DNA from: Branchiostoma lanceolatum
Taxonomy: Eukaryota > Chordata > Leptocardii > Amphioxiformes > Branchiostomatidae
DNA length: 64,000 nucleotides
Assembly: GCF_035083965.1 (NCBI RefSeq)
Contig: NC_089728.1
Span: forward strand, 17,919,955-17,983,954
Reading direction: 5' to 3'
The notes under the pieces: model-generated
The model's database searches: none
The model's input: only the letters and a program-made list of their open reading frames with translations
Told to the model about the DNA's origin: nothing
Made by a program: the position numbers and the translations under genes
Shown here: piece after piece, positions 44,544 to 55,230 of the stretch
Numbering within the stretch: the first letter of the stretch is position 1
Layout of the letters: each line of letters starts with the position of its first letter

Positions 44544-47500
44544 TTAATTTGACAGATTCCTATGATAACAACATATAAACAAACTTGGTCTGTAGACAAG
44601 GTCTGCTGAAGTAGATGCTTTCCTTGTGGCCCTGCACCAGACCTCACGGCCGTCATCTGCGGTCCGGTCCCTCAGGTCGAACTGGTGCGGCCTATCCATT
44701 CCTGCCTTGATGCAGTGCGCACATGTGACGTGGAGGGTTTTCACCACACCTGGCCACTCCTGCAGCAGCTGGACCAGAACCTCCATCAGTGGGTGGACCA
44801 CGCCCCACATCTCATCTGCCTGGCCAGGTCTACCTCTAGTTGCTATGGTTATGTGAGTGTCGTCTTCATCAGACCTTGAATAAACCAGTGCGGGATAGCT
44901 GTGTCTGTAGGCCATGACGCCGTCTTTCCAGTCTGTCCTGTCTTTGACAAGTGGATGGATCCCAACGCTAAACCTCTGAAACAGTCCCTGGGGACAGAAT
45001 CCTCTGATATCACACACCAGCTGTAACTGTTCCTGTTCTTTTGGCACCTCTTCTGGCCAGTCACTCTTTATCTTTCCTGGCATTTCATTGCACAGGTACC
45101 AAGGTATTTGATACTGAGAAATGTGTTTAGTAGGGTCTGTTTGGTCTTTGACTTTTAACTCAAAGCAAAGGCCGAAATGTTGCATCAGAGCTGTAACAAT
45201 GTCAAGATCGATATTTGGCGGTAACATGCATGTCATCACTTCCTTCTGGATCAATCCACATTCGCGCAGGTCCTCTTCAAAATTATGCAGCTGTACGCTG
45301 GTATAGAAAGCATTCTGTATTCCGGATGTTTTGAAAAGTTCTTCGCTATTGTGATGAAACAGATCCTTGAAGATTTCAATCAAGGCAGTAGGATCATGGA
45401 AAACAATGTCCTTGAGTTCCGGTATGTCCGTGTACCTGAGAATGGTTCCCACCTGCTGCAGGTAAGACAGGACTGGCTCTAGTCGGTCCGCTGTGAGGTC
45501 CGCTGTAAGGTCCGCTGTGAGGCCTGCTAGTTTTGCGATGCGTTTACACTCATCCAATGTCAGCCATCTTTGTGCTGGCTGTTTGGCTCTCGACAGTGAA
45601 GTCGAATCTCCAGATGCAGAACTTGCATCAACGGTGTCCCCTTCCTCAGAGGTCGTAGTTTTGTTGGATTGTTTATAATTTTGAAGTAGCTGTTTAAACA
45701 GCACCCAGGTACCTGGCAAGACTCTTCTTAATTTGGGAAACAATTGTTTGTTATTTCCTATCTCCGATAGAAGTTTCTTCAACTTTACCCAAGATGGAGA
45801 TTTAGACAAAATCCCTCGAATAAGAGACTTTGGTTTCACAGAAACACAGAGTACGTCGCCAACAATATGAAGACTCGACTCAAGCTTACGATTTGTATGT
45901 TCAAGTTGCTGGGCTATGCCTTTCGTTGACTTAAGCTGTGTTGCCTGGGTTGCCTGCAATCCCTTCAACATTGCGATGTGTCCTCTAAGTTGTTTTTCCC
46001 TCTTCTCCCTGTGCTTTTCTATCCTTGTCTGAATATCCTCAGTCTTGTTTACTATGTCATTGGGCCGACAAAGGTCTCTCTTGCTTCCAACCAGTGAAAC
46101 CACCGCCCCCGGTACGCGGGCATTCAGTGTGTCCAGCCAAAACCCCACGGCTCTTGTGTAACTTTCTTGGTTACAGCAGTATGTCTCAAGATTTACTAGT
46201 AACAGGTACAAGGCCTCTGGAGTCAGGAAGAACTGATGAGGTAGATGGTACACGTCGTGGCCACCAAAGTCGAACACCTCAAACGTAATGTCATCAGATG
46301 CCCACTGAGTTATCTCTATACAATGTGTGCGTTCCCGTTCCTCTGTCACTGTGGACTTATTACTGTGTAGTGTCCGCACTAGACTTGTTTTCCCCGCCAT
46401 TTTCTCGCCTAATACTACAACTTTCATGTGTGCATTCACTTCTTCCTTCGAGCGTTTGAGCTCGTCAAAGTATTGTCCGATAGCAATGATCCCTTTACTA
46501 CACACTTCAGCTGGTGGTTTTATGAGTGGATTTTCACTGACGTCTAGAGAAGACAAGTTTGTGAGCTGACCGAATTGTACCGGAAGACCCATGATTCTAT
46601 TTTTACTAGCATCCAACCTTTCAAGTTTTTGTAGTGAACAAAGACTGTCGGGTAAATAAGAAAGCTTGTTTCCGGCCACGTTAAGTTCTATAAGTGTAAC
46701 CATGGCAGAAATCTTCCCGGGAAGACTGGTCAAATTGTTGTTTCTCAAGTTCAGCGTATGCACCTGGGATAGCAGTCGAAATTCTTGTGGCACGTTTGTG
46801 AGCTTGGTGTTCTCTAGGTTAAGCAGTTCTAGTCGGGTTAGTTTCAACACTTGAGGTGGGAGTGTGTGCAGGTTACAACTGGATAGATCCAAGTGTTTGA
46901 CGTTAGTGAGCTGTTCAGCTTCCTGGGGTAACGTCTGTAGTAGGTTAGAGCTCAGGTCGAGCAATTCTAACTTTGTCAGTTTCCCCACTTCAGGTGGGAG
47001 TGTGCGCAGCGGGCACTGGGCCAAATACAGGTGTTTGATGCCAGTGAGCTGTCCAAATTCCGCGGGTAACGTCCGTAGTGGGTTAGAACGTAGGTCCAAC
47101 CATTCTAACTTTGTCAGTTTCTCCAATTCAGATGGGAGTGAGCTCAGCTCGCATTCAAACAGATCCAAGTGTTTGACGTTAGTGAGCTGTCCAACCTTCA
47201 CGGGTAATGTCTTCAGTGGGTTGGAGTGTAGGTCTAGCCATTCTAACTGTGTCAGTATAAACACTTCAGGTGGGATTGCTTTCAGCTCTCTATTAGACAG
47301 ATCCAGGTGTTTTATGTCAGATAGCTGTCCAACTACTGCTGGTAACATTTTTTGTGGGTTAGAGCTTAGGTCCAGGCATTCTATCTGTGTCAGATTAAAC
47401 ACTTCAAGCGGGAGTGTATCCAGCTGGCAGTCTGACAGATCCAAGTGTTTGATGCCAGTGAGTTCTCCAACTTCCGCTGGTAACGTCTGTAGTGAGTTAG

Positions 47501-49736
47501 AGCTCAGGTTCAGCCATTCTATCTGTGTCAGATTAAACACTTCAAGCGGGAGTGTATCCAGCTGGCAGTCTGACAGATCCAAGTGTTTGATGCCAGTGAG
47601 TTCTCCAACTTCCGCTGGTAACGTCTGTAGTGAGTTAGAGCTCAGGTTCAGCCATTCTATCTGTGTCAGATTAAACACTTCAAGCGGGAGTGTATCCAGC
47701 TGGCAGTCTGACAGATCCAAGTGTTTGATGCCAGTGAGTTCTCCAACTTCCGCTGGTAACGTCTGTAGTGAGTTAGAGCTCAGGTTCAGCCATTCTATCT
47801 GTGTCAGATTAAACACTTCAAGCGGGAGTGTATCCAGCTGGCAGTCTGACAGATCCAAGTGTTTGATGCCAGTGAGTTCTCCAACTTCCGCGGGTAACGT
47901 CTGTAGTGGGTTAGAGCTCATGTCCAGCCATTCTAACTGTGTCAGTTTCTCCAATTCAGGTGGGAGTGTGCGCAGCTTACAGTGGGACAAATCCAAGTGT
48001 TTGATCTTACTGAGCTGCCCAATTCCCGAGGGTAACGTCTGTAGTGGGTTATCTCGTAGTTTTAGCCATTCCAACTCTTTCAGCATAAACACCTCGGGTG
48101 GGAGTTTAGTCAACTGTCGTTTGGACAAATCCAAGTGTTTTATGTCAGTAAGCTGTCCAACCTTTGCTGGCGATATCTTTTGTGGGTTATCGCGTAGGTC
48201 CAGGCATTCTAACTGTGTCAGCTTAAACAACACTTCAAGTTGAATTGTGTGCAGCTTGCACCCGGACAGATTTAAGTATTTGATGCCAGTTAGTTCTCCA
48301 ACTTCCGCGGGTAACGTCTGTAGTGGGTTAGAGCTCAGGTTCAGCCATTCTAACTGTGTCAGTTTCTCAACTTTAGGTGGGAGTGTGTGCAGCTCGCAGT
48401 GGGACAGATTCAAGTGTTTGATGCCAGTGAGATGTCCAACTTCTGCGGGTAACGTCTGTAGTGGGTTAGAGCTCAGGTTCAGCCATTCTAAATGTGTCAG
48501 TTTCCCCAATTCAGGTGGAAGTGTGTGCAGCTTGCACTGTGACAGATCGAAGTGTTTGACGTTAGTGAGCTTTCTAACTTTGGTGGGTAACGTTTCTAGT
48601 CGGTTAGAGCTCATGTCCAGCCATTCTAACTGTGTCAGTTTCTCAAACTTGGGTGGGAGTGTGTGCAGCTCGCAGTGGGACAGATTCAAGCGTTTAAAAC
48701 CAGTGAGCTGCCCAACTTCCGCGGGTAACTTCTGTAGAGGGTTAGCGCTCAGGTCCAGCCGTTCTAACTGTGTCAGTTTCTTCACTTCAGAAGGGAGTTC
48801 ACGCAGCTTGCACCCTGACAGATCCAAGCGTTTGACGTTTGTAATCTGTCCGACTTCCGCGGGTAATGCCTTTAGTGGGTTAAATCTTAGGCTCAGCCAT
48901 TGTAACTGTGTCAGTTTCCAAACTACCGGAGGAACTTTAGCCATGTCTGTGCTGTCTAATTTCAATACTTGGATGTTATCAAGTCCGGCCAGCTTATCCG
49001 ACAGGTTGATCCCGCTGTTCCCGCCGAGGTCCAGTTCCTTCAGCAGGACAAGTTTTAGTACTGCCGGTGGAACGGTGTCCAGATTACAGTTACGCAGTGT
49101 CAACACGCTCAAGTTGCTCAAACTGTACAACTCTTCTGGCAACGAGATTCGATTATTGCTAAGATCCAGTTCCTGTAGCGTTAATAGGTTCAGCACTACA
49201 GGCGGTAGGGTGTTCAGGTCACAGTTATCCAAGTCCAGGTAGGCGAGGTTCACCAGACTGTCGGACATCTCATCCGGAAGTTTGATGTTCTTGTTGTTCA
49301 GGAGGCGTAATGCTTTCAACTGTGAGAGTTTCATCACGACTGCGGGGACTGACGTAAGGTCGCAGCTCTCTAAGTCTAAAGCAGTGAGGTTCACTAGACT
49401 ACACATCTCATTCCGCAGGGTGATGTTCTTGTTCTTACCGAGGAGGAGTGTTTCTAATTGTGGAAGTTTCATTACCACTGCGGGAACTGTGTCAAGACTA
49501 CATCCAGCTAAACTCAACAACTTCAGATTGGCCAATCTAATAAGTTTCTCGGAGAGTTTGATGTTCACGTTTTTGTCTAACTTGATCGCCTCCAACTCAT
49601 TTAATTCAAAAAGTTCACCAGGTAACTGCCTCAAGTTTTGGTCAGACAAGTCTAGTGTCAAGAGTGTTTTCTTTTTTCCCATTATATCCCATTCCACAGG
49701 GTTCATTTTTTCTCGTAAGCTTGGTGATGCAGCCAT
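44544..49736 (-). CDS. LRR-Roc-COR (Roco family) protein, intronless frame
   Basis: A single 1730-codon frame. ATG 49736 (MAASPSL...) is chosen over the further ATG at 49775 because a splice acceptor (TTTCCTTGCAG) lies between them. Order: about 45 leucine-rich repeats of 23 residues (roughly 20-1075), a short linker, then a Roc GTPase with P-loop GEKMAGKT (1110-1117), switch DFGGH (1156-1160) and specificity motif SKRD (1218-1221). A COR domain follows (about 1330-1600) and a C-terminal region with CAHC and C...DLVYRP (about 1640-1717). There is no kinase domain, so it resembles MFHAS1-type Roco proteins rather than LRRK. Four consecutive LRR pairs are nearly identical (47380-47931). The frame stops at 44544-44546, but phase-1 donor candidates at 44584 (GTTTGT) or 44647 (GTGAGG) would splice it in frame to the caspase exon at 44441. 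Likely role: ligand-sensing GTPase switch in immunity or cell death (inferred). Confidence 0.9.
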   Translation of the reverse strand: MAASPSLREKMNPVEWDIMGKKKTLLTLDLSDQNLRQLPGELFELNELEAIKLDKNVNIKLSEKLIRLANLKLLSLAGCSLDTVPAVVMKLPQLETLLLGKNKNITLRNEMCSLVNLTALDLESCDLTSVPAVVMKLSQLKALRLLNNKNIKLPDEMSDSLVNLAYLDLDNCDLNTLPPVVLNLLTLQELDLSNNRISLPEELYSLSNLSVLTLRNCNLDTVPPAVLKLVLLKELDLGGNSGINLSDKLAGLDNIQVLKLDSTDMAKVPPVVWKLTQLQWLSLRFNPLKALPAEVGQITNVKRLDLSGCKLRELPSEVKKLTQLERLDLSANPLQKLPAEVGQLTGFKRLNLSHCELHTLPPKFEKLTQLEWLDMSSNRLETLPTKVRKLTNVKHFDLSQCKLHTLPPELGKLTHLEWLNLSSNPLQTLPAEVGHLTGIKHLNLSHCELHTLPPKVEKLTQLEWLNLSSNPLQTLPAEVGELTGIKYLNLSGCKLHTIQLEVLFKLTQLECLDLRDNPQKISPAKVGQLTDIKHLDLSKRQLTKLPPEVFMLKELEWLKLRDNPLQTLPSGIGQLSKIKHLDLSHCKLRTLPPELEKLTQLEWLDMSSNPLQTLPAEVGELTGIKHLDLSDCQLDTLPLEVFNLTQIEWLNLSSNSLQTLPAEVGELTGIKHLDLSDCQLDTLPLEVFNLTQIEWLNLSSNSLQTLPAEVGELTGIKHLDLSDCQLDTLPLEVFNLTQIEWLNLSSNSLQTLPAEVGELTGIKHLDLSDCQLDTLPLEVFNLTQIECLDLSSNPQKMLPAVVGQLSDIKHLDLSNRELKAIPPEVFILTQLEWLDLHSNPLKTLPVKVGQLTNVKHLDLFECELSSLPSELEKLTKLEWLDLRSNPLRTLPAEFGQLTGIKHLYLAQCPLRTLPPEVGKLTKLELLDLSSNLLQTLPQEAEQLTNVKHLDLSSCNLHTLPPQVLKLTRLELLNLENTKLTNVPQEFRLLSQVHTLNLRNNNLTSLPGKISAMVTLIELNVAGNKLSYLPDSLCSLQKLERLDASKNRIMGLPVQFGQLTNLSSLDVSENPLIKPPAEVCSKGIIAIGQYFDELKRSKEEVNAHMKVVVLGEKMAGKTSLVRTLHSNKSTVTEERERTHCIEITQWASDDITFEVFDFGGHDVYHLPHQFFLTPEALYLLLVNLETYCCNQESYTRAVGFWLDTLNARVPGAVVSLVGSKRDLCRPNDIVNKTEDIQTRIEKHREKREKQLRGHIAMLKGLQATQATQLKSTKGIAQQLEHTNRKLESSLHIVGDVLCVSVKPKSLIRGILSKSPSWVKLKKLLSEIGNNKQLFPKLRRVLPGTWVLFKQLLQNYKQSNKTTTSEEGDTVDASSASGDSTSLSRAKQPAQRWLTLDECKRIAKLAGLTADLTADLTADRLEPVLSYLQQVGTILRYTDIPELKDIVFHDPTALIEIFKDLFHHNSEELFKTSGIQNAFYTSVQLHNFEEDLRECGLIQKEVMTCMLPPNIDLDIVTALMQHFGLCFELKVKDQTDPTKHISQYQIPWYLCNEMPGKIKSDWPEEVPKEQEQLQLVCDIRGFCPQGLFQRFSVGIHPLVKDRTDWKDGVMAYRHSYPALVYSRSDEDDTHITIATRGRPGQADEMWGVVHPLMEVLVQLLQEWPGVVKTLHVTCAHCIKAGMDRPHQFDLRDRTADDGREVWCRATRKASTSADLVYRPSLFICCYHRNLSN
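47380..47931 (-). repeat. Four tandem 138-bp units inside the LRR domain
   Basis: Units begin at 47380, 47518, 47656 and 47794 and differ by only a few bases. Each encodes two LRRs (46 residues: ...GIKHLDLSDCQLDTLPLEVF and NLTQIEWLNLSSNSLQTLPA). They keep frame exactly, so the duplications lengthen the solenoid without breaking it. Flanking LRR pairs are clearly more diverged. Confidence 0.9.
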
Positions 49737-49749
49737 GATGGTATGTTTG

Positions 49750-50280
49750 ATATTTCTGCAAGGAAATCCCATCAAAGTGTTATTTTTATTTTTTGCGAGT
49801 AATCAAAATCAATGTGTGTATTGCGTGTGTAATGCATTCTGTTTTGTAGGATGTTAAATCATAACGGTATTACTGATACTTTGCATGTACACATTTTTCT
49901 TATCCCCAAAGAAAATTATGAATAAGGAAGGGCATCGTGTACACGTATGCCTTCCTTGAATAGTAACGTTAACTTTGAATATGAGACGTAAACATTCAAG
50001 CCTTGAGTAATTATCAGTCGAACTAATCTCTGACAATACACCGTGGACAATAGTTAAGCGATAGGACTCAGTTACTAGTACACCGTGAAGTGGCCTACCC
50101 CAAAAGATTGACGCGGAAAACTGTTGCTTGCACACCCCTGTCACTCAAAAAACTGATCTAACATCTAGCTGGGCTGGGTAGATTAGCATTTACTCTTTTT
50201 AAGATTCCTCCCCCTCTGGGGCAAGAGAGTATCACCATGGCATGGAGAGGATAATTCATGACAAGTTATCTGATAAAGTA
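49750..50280. other. Upstream region of the Roco gene
   Basis: Minus-strand CTGCAAGGAAA at 49756 marks a likely acceptor (TTCCTTGCAG), so a 5' non-coding exon probably lies upstream. It could not be identified, and nor could a TATA box. Confidence 0.4.
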
Positions 50281-51415
50281 TCGACTTGTTTGCACCCAAC
50301 GGCAAAATCACCTGGTGGACTTCAAACCTCAAACATTACCTGACTTGGGCAGCGTCTGATCGAGCAGCTTTACAAGCCCCCCCCTCCCCCCTTAGAGCTA
50401 GCAATACTTGGTTTGAATCAACTACTGTTATCTGTGCATCATAAGCATCTTTATGTATTAAGTAAACTGAGCCCGACTCATCCAGGTGAGAAGAACTGGT
50501 AATCAAAGCCTACCTACACAAATATCATAAAGCCTAAGTTCGAGATGCCGAATTAGTGTTTTTCTTTAAGTCACACTTGTACATTGTGCATATGATATTT
50601 CCACTGTTAAGTCAAGGGTAACACACATTCAATTTAGGTCGCAGCGATGTCGACAACGTGCCGCCGGTTCAGTGCTGTGGGGGCTTAAGACAATTTCATG
50701 ACATTGTTATAGAGGAGAAATTACCGACATGTACGGCTAACTCGTGCACGCGTTTGAATTTATAAGACATATCAAGGCTCACCTTCAATTTGATATGTAA
50801 CCAGAAGGATGCGAGACCTTAATAGAACTGCGCAAACTTTACAGTTTATCAATTGGTGCCATGTCTCTTCAAGGTAACTTCGGCCAATGTCCACTCAACG
50901 GCGCAATACACGGGTAGTAGCCACAACTGTCCAAAAGGTCCTGTTATTTTCTTGCAAAAGTCTAACAACCTGGATACCCGCTCCAACAATGGAATTCATG
51001 AATCAATTAATTTCACAGCATCAAAATAAGTAAATGATAAAGTGCATTATACATGTCCATGTAGAGTCAGCCGGCCCGGGGCCGGAGCCCCGCCGAACTG
51101 CCCACAGTGGCAGGACTCAGCTATATAACCGGCCTGTTGCTATGGCTAGGCAAAACTGTAGTTATAATACCTGTCACTCCAAGAAGATTACAAACCTCCT
51201 TATTCATCCAAAATACTGATAAAACTTCAAGGTGGCCCGACTTGTTTGCACCTGACGGCAAAAACACATTAATGACTTCAAACATCAAACATCACAAGAC
51301 TGTCGGCAATCTGTACAAAGTTAAAGAAACCTGATCTGAAATTTCAGCCTGTAAAATATTCATACTGAAATTGCTCTATTCCAATGCCCCCTCTCAATTT
51401 TGTTTTACTATCTAG
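50281..51415. repeat. Partial, diverged Y repeat (Y0)
   Basis: Pieces match the Y units in order: GCCTACCTACACAAATATC...GATGCCGAATTAG (compare 54485), a half-copy of the GC-rich MITE (50590-50695), the block AGTCAGCCGGCCCGGGGCCG (51066), TATATAACCGG, the ~100-bp module (51217-51330), and the end TTTTGTTTTACTATCTAG. It carries indels relative to Y1-Y3, so it is an older copy. Confidence 0.6.
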
Positions 51416-53600
51416 TTTGTGTGCTTCAGAGGTTGAATGTGTACTATTTTCCTTTAATTCAGATGCACATTTCTGTTGATAAGCAGTCCATCCAATTAAT
51501 TTCTATGAATTTCCGATCGTCATGTCCATCTATCTCCCGGCATGATTGCCATTTCTATATTATGGTTACTGTTATGGTTACTTTTGTTTCATCTTATATA
51601 CCAGGATTTATTTCAATGGACATGAAGAGCAAACTTAAGTACATATGTGACAACATGGTATACATAGGAAAATATATCAAAGAATGTCTAGACGTTAGAA
51701 ATCCCTCCAATGTTTGTAAAAAGCCTTTGTAACCCCATACTATACACTTTTGTATAAGGTAGATTAGCCCTTAGATATATATAGAACTGTAGTTATAGCA
51801 GTAGATGCCATACTTTGTACCTTGTACACTTGTTGTGCAATAAAGTTATCATTATATTTCCATCCCAAATTTCTAGCCCGCTTAATTTAACACCGGCATT
51901 CTTATTTCTTTTTTTCCTCGGTTGCTGGAGTTCTCTTGAAAGCAAAGCAAAGCAAAGCAAAGCAAAGCAGAGCACCAAATGCGACATATGTCCGTCTTCT
52001 TCAAGTAAACACGACTGAGCCATGGGAAAAATGCATTGATGCCACGGGCCAAGTTGTGAGCACATAAAGAGTCACTGTGAAGTACCATAATCAACATGAG
52101 GATAACATGGCGCCACTATGACTAACCGGCTTGTCACAAGAGATTATCAACGTGATGAGGAAAACTCATTAGCTGATAAAACGTTAATTTGTTTGCATTA
52201 AACGGCGAAAACACCTGCTGGACTTCAAACGTCAAACATCACGAGACTGTGGGCAGTGTCATATTGAACAAAGTTGACAAAAGTACCGCTTGCACTATTA
52301 TCTTTAAATGAACCATTGATATCTGTGGTCCACGATGCATTTATTCTTATTTTCAAATGACGCTGAAGAATAGCCTTCCCCAATGGTAAGTATAATGTCA
52401 CCAACAAGTCATCACACTGACTCATGGTTGAACTCAAGGATCCTACATAGAGACTCAATCCACAAATGATCTTAGCAATGATAGCTGACCAATTTAAGAA
52501 ATGATGTGATGCCAGTGGAAGAATATTCCATCGCTTCAATAGGGAGTGAGAAGGGTGTCTGATCACAAGAGACTTTCACCCTGGAGAGGAAAATTCAAGT
52601 AGCTGATAAAGTATCGACTTGTTTGCATCAAACGACGAAAACGCATGGTGTACTTCACACTTTAAACATCACGAGACTGTGAGCAGCGTCATATTGAAAG
52701 AAAAGGTTAACAAATGTGCCGCTTAATCTTGCTCTATTATCTTCGAATACGAATGAACAATTGCCATCTATGCGCCATGATGCAGTTTATTCTTATTTTC
52801 AAAAGACGCCTTCCCCAATGGTTAGTGCTAGCGCGAATAGCCACGTGCCGCGGGTGAGAGGGGGGCTTAAGGTTTAAGTGCCACGTTAACCAAACAAAGA
52901 CATATCATTGGCAAGGTAATTGCTGCAATGGTTTATGAAATTTGTAACTTGCTACCCAGGAGACTATTGCCGAATTGCAACACACGGCTTTTTTGTGTGT
53001 GCAATATACGTTATCATTACTATGGTGTGAAAACTGTTGTTTGCATACCTGTCTGTAACTGATAAGACATCCATGTGGGCCGACGTTTTGACTGCAAGCG
53101 GCAAAAACACCTTGTGAACTTCAAACCTCAAACATCACGAGACTCTCGGAAGTCTGTACAGAGTTCACCTATTAGTAATCAGCCTTTATAATGCCACGTT
53201 GCAATATGCTGAAATACTTTGTTGAAGATTTTCTTTCCTTGGTGACTTTTAGCATTTTGCATTTATTTCCAAACTGTAACATAATTCATAAAATGCATTC
53301 GGATAGCTTTCGTCACGTAGAAATTACCATGGTTCATAACTCATCACAAGCATGTTTGACTCCCACCCCACCACTGACAAAAGCACAGGCTTCATGCATT
53401 CAACGGAAAATCTTGGCAGCACTTGTTTTGTCACTTGGCAGCACCATAACAGCTCACAAGTGTCTTTTCTCATTGATAACTTCCGTTAAATCTGCTATGG
53501 CATGAACTTAGCATGGATAATGTTATAAAATTCTACCATTTTGCAAAGGTACCCTATGATACACCAAATAACAGTTACTGATTGAAGCAACTGAATATGG
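51416..53600. repeat. Array unit X1
   Basis: Related to X2 (58866-61524) at very high identity but about 0.5 kb shorter: it lacks most of the GC-rich MITE and one internal sub-repeat. It contains a LINE 3' fragment, an (AAAGC)n run at 51944-51968, and two copies of a sub-repeat of about 425 bases that includes the ~100-bp module (near 52137 and 52562). No gene is supported. Confidence 0.75.
51589..51852 (+). mobile_element. LINE 3' fragment (end of RT polyprotein plus tail)
   Basis: The frame ends YIPGFISMDMKSKLKYICDN and then MVYIGKYIKECLDVRNPSNV, followed by a stop, AT-rich 3' sequence and GTGCAATAAAGTTATC. The LKYI..DN....GKYI...L.VRN pattern is like the extreme C-terminus of CR1/L2-type LINE polyproteins (from memory). 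The RT domain is absent. A copy without the tail is at 59035-59280. Confidence 0.45.
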
Positions 53601-54021
53601 TTTTGGAAACGGTCAGATGTTTCAAGTAGAATCCACTACATTTCGTCAATGACTCTACCCAGCTATGAAAGCACCCCCCCCCCAAAAAGTTACTCAAATC
53701 TATCAACACCTCGAAGTCTAGCCTTAATCGACGCATCTGATAGTAATCGTCATGATAAACGATCACAATAAACGAACGCCAAGAGCAGTTGCTCTCTAGT
53801 CTTTCAACAACTGAGTAAAGCCCCTAAACCCAGTGTGGGTAAATTCGCTCTGGAAATAACGTTTGCACCGGCTACCCAATTGTAAATGGCAATGGTGTCA
53901 CACCAGTGGGATGACAGGAATTTTCATTGGCTTTACAACATCTCAGTAATAGACACATGACTTAACCAATCAGTGAAGGAAACGACAAGAGCCCAAAGCT
54001 ATCAGGTGTACTGGCGTGTCG

Positions 54022-54222
54022 TAAAGCCCCCCCCCCCTTCTCACTGGACCCGCGGCACGAATATTTTTAACGAAGCTGTGTGCGTTTTGTTGTCTTTTTG
54101 GTCATACACTCTTCATACGTTTTGAATGATATTCTCATTATAAAGTCAAGGGTAACGAAAATCCAGTTTAGGCCGCAGTGACGCCACCAGCGTGCCGTGG
54201 GTCCAGTGAGAGGAGGGCTTAA
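54022..54222. mobile_element. GC-rich-ended MITE in Y1, internally deleted
   Basis: TAAAGCCCCCC, then GGACCCGCGGCACGA at the left; CCACCAGCGTGCCGTGGGTC, then GAGGGCTTAA at the right. About 50 bases shorter than full copies because the inner left arm is missing. The same deleted form is at 56658 and 61942, showing that it predates the array duplications. Confidence 0.75.
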
Positions 54223-54394
54223 CGATCAAAACGAGCGCATATGGCTAAACCATGGCGGGAAGCCATGGATAAAACTTGCTCAAATGTTTTTCACATAAAG
54301 GAAGCACTTTAAAGTGAGCCCGACTCATTCATGATACATTGTTAAATTCTTGTGATCACTGTGATCACTGTGTATTATGGCTGTGTATTGTATT

Positions 54395-54475
54395 TTAGGG
54401 AGCCTGCAAAACAGGTCAATAGACCTGAGTGTGTCCGCTTGGTAAATAGATAAATGATATGAAATAGAAGAACTA
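54395..54475 (+). mobile_element. LINE-like 3' tail
   Basis: GGGAGCCTGCAAAACAGGTC, AATAGACCTGAGTGTGTCCG and GGTAAATAGATAAATGAT look like a CR1/L2-style 3' end. Repeated at about 57038 and 62308 in Y2 and Y3. Confidence 0.45.
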
Positions 54476-54799
54476 GCAATAAAAGACTACCTACACGAAG
54501 ACCGTAAACCCTACGGTTTAGATGCCGAATTAGCCAAGCAGGATGACATTAAACATAGGACAAATAGTTAGAATACAGCTACATTTGGTTTAGGTAAAGA
54601 GATAGTTACATGTAAGATGGAAAGTTGAGTAGAAACAACTCTTCGTCGACAACGTTCGTTCGTAATTGCTTCATCGGTTTATGAACATTGTAACTTTTTT
54701 AAACGTCGGACTCCTAACATTGTTTTATGACAGATTGCTACTCGGAGACCATTGACAAAATGCATGGTAAAGAAGTACATAGGGCTGTACTTATGAAAC

Positions 54800-55045
54800 G
54801 CTCGTTCTCATTTAAATGTACACATTTTGTAACTTCCGTTATCGTTTGAAGTGAGCCGTTCCTGACATTAAGACATGCCACATGAAAGGTGCCAAACTGT
54901 TGTTTTTTGACGACTTAAAACTTTTCTGGCTTTTAAAAACGACAGCTTGCCACCTTATATGTGGCATATCTTAATGTCAGGAACGTCTTACTTCAAACGG
55001 TAATGACATTTACAGAATGTGTACATTTAAATGAGAACGAGCGGA
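54800..55045. repeat. Foldback hairpin in Y1
   Basis: CGCTCGTTCTCATTTAAATG pairs with CATTTAAATGAGAACGAGCG; inward, CGTTCCTGACATTAAGA pairs with TCTTAATGTCAGGAACG and GCCACAT with ATGTGGC. A 245-base MITE-like palindrome, also at about 57442-57690 and 62706-62960. Confidence 0.8.
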
Positions 55046-55149
55046 AAACGATATGCAAGACATCATTGCTTACCTTCAATCTGATGCAGTTAGAATGAGG
55101 TAAGGACTTTGTGTCCGCTAGAAAGTGTATCACAACATGTGCCTATACA

Positions 55150-55230
55150 GTCAGCCGGCCCGGGGCCGGAGCCCCGCCGAACTGCCCACAGCGGCAGGAC
55201 TCAGCTATATAACCGGTCTGTTGCCATGGT
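55150..55230 (+). promoter_or_regulatory. GC palindrome plus TATA-like site, promoter-like
   Basis: CCGGCCCGGGGCCGG is followed by GGCAGGACTCAGC and CTATATAACCGG, with an ATG in good context (GCCATGG) about 16 bases on. The block is preserved in Y0, Y1, Y2 and Y3. The following frame is only 25 codons, so a protein product is doubtful. It could be an internal promoter of the repeat. Confidence 0.3.

Noticed and set aside
46864..49857. Long plus-strand ORFs (459, 331 and 191 codons) opposite the Roco gene
   Set aside because: They mirror the periodic LRR codons: the repeated Ser/Arg/Cys-rich product has the same 23/46-residue period, no domain and no start or splice context. They are antisense shadows.
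51400..51732. 110-codon ORF as a host gene
   Set aside because: The C-terminal pattern and AATAAA tail fit a LINE 3' end, and it is duplicated with the array. Treated as a retroelement fragment.
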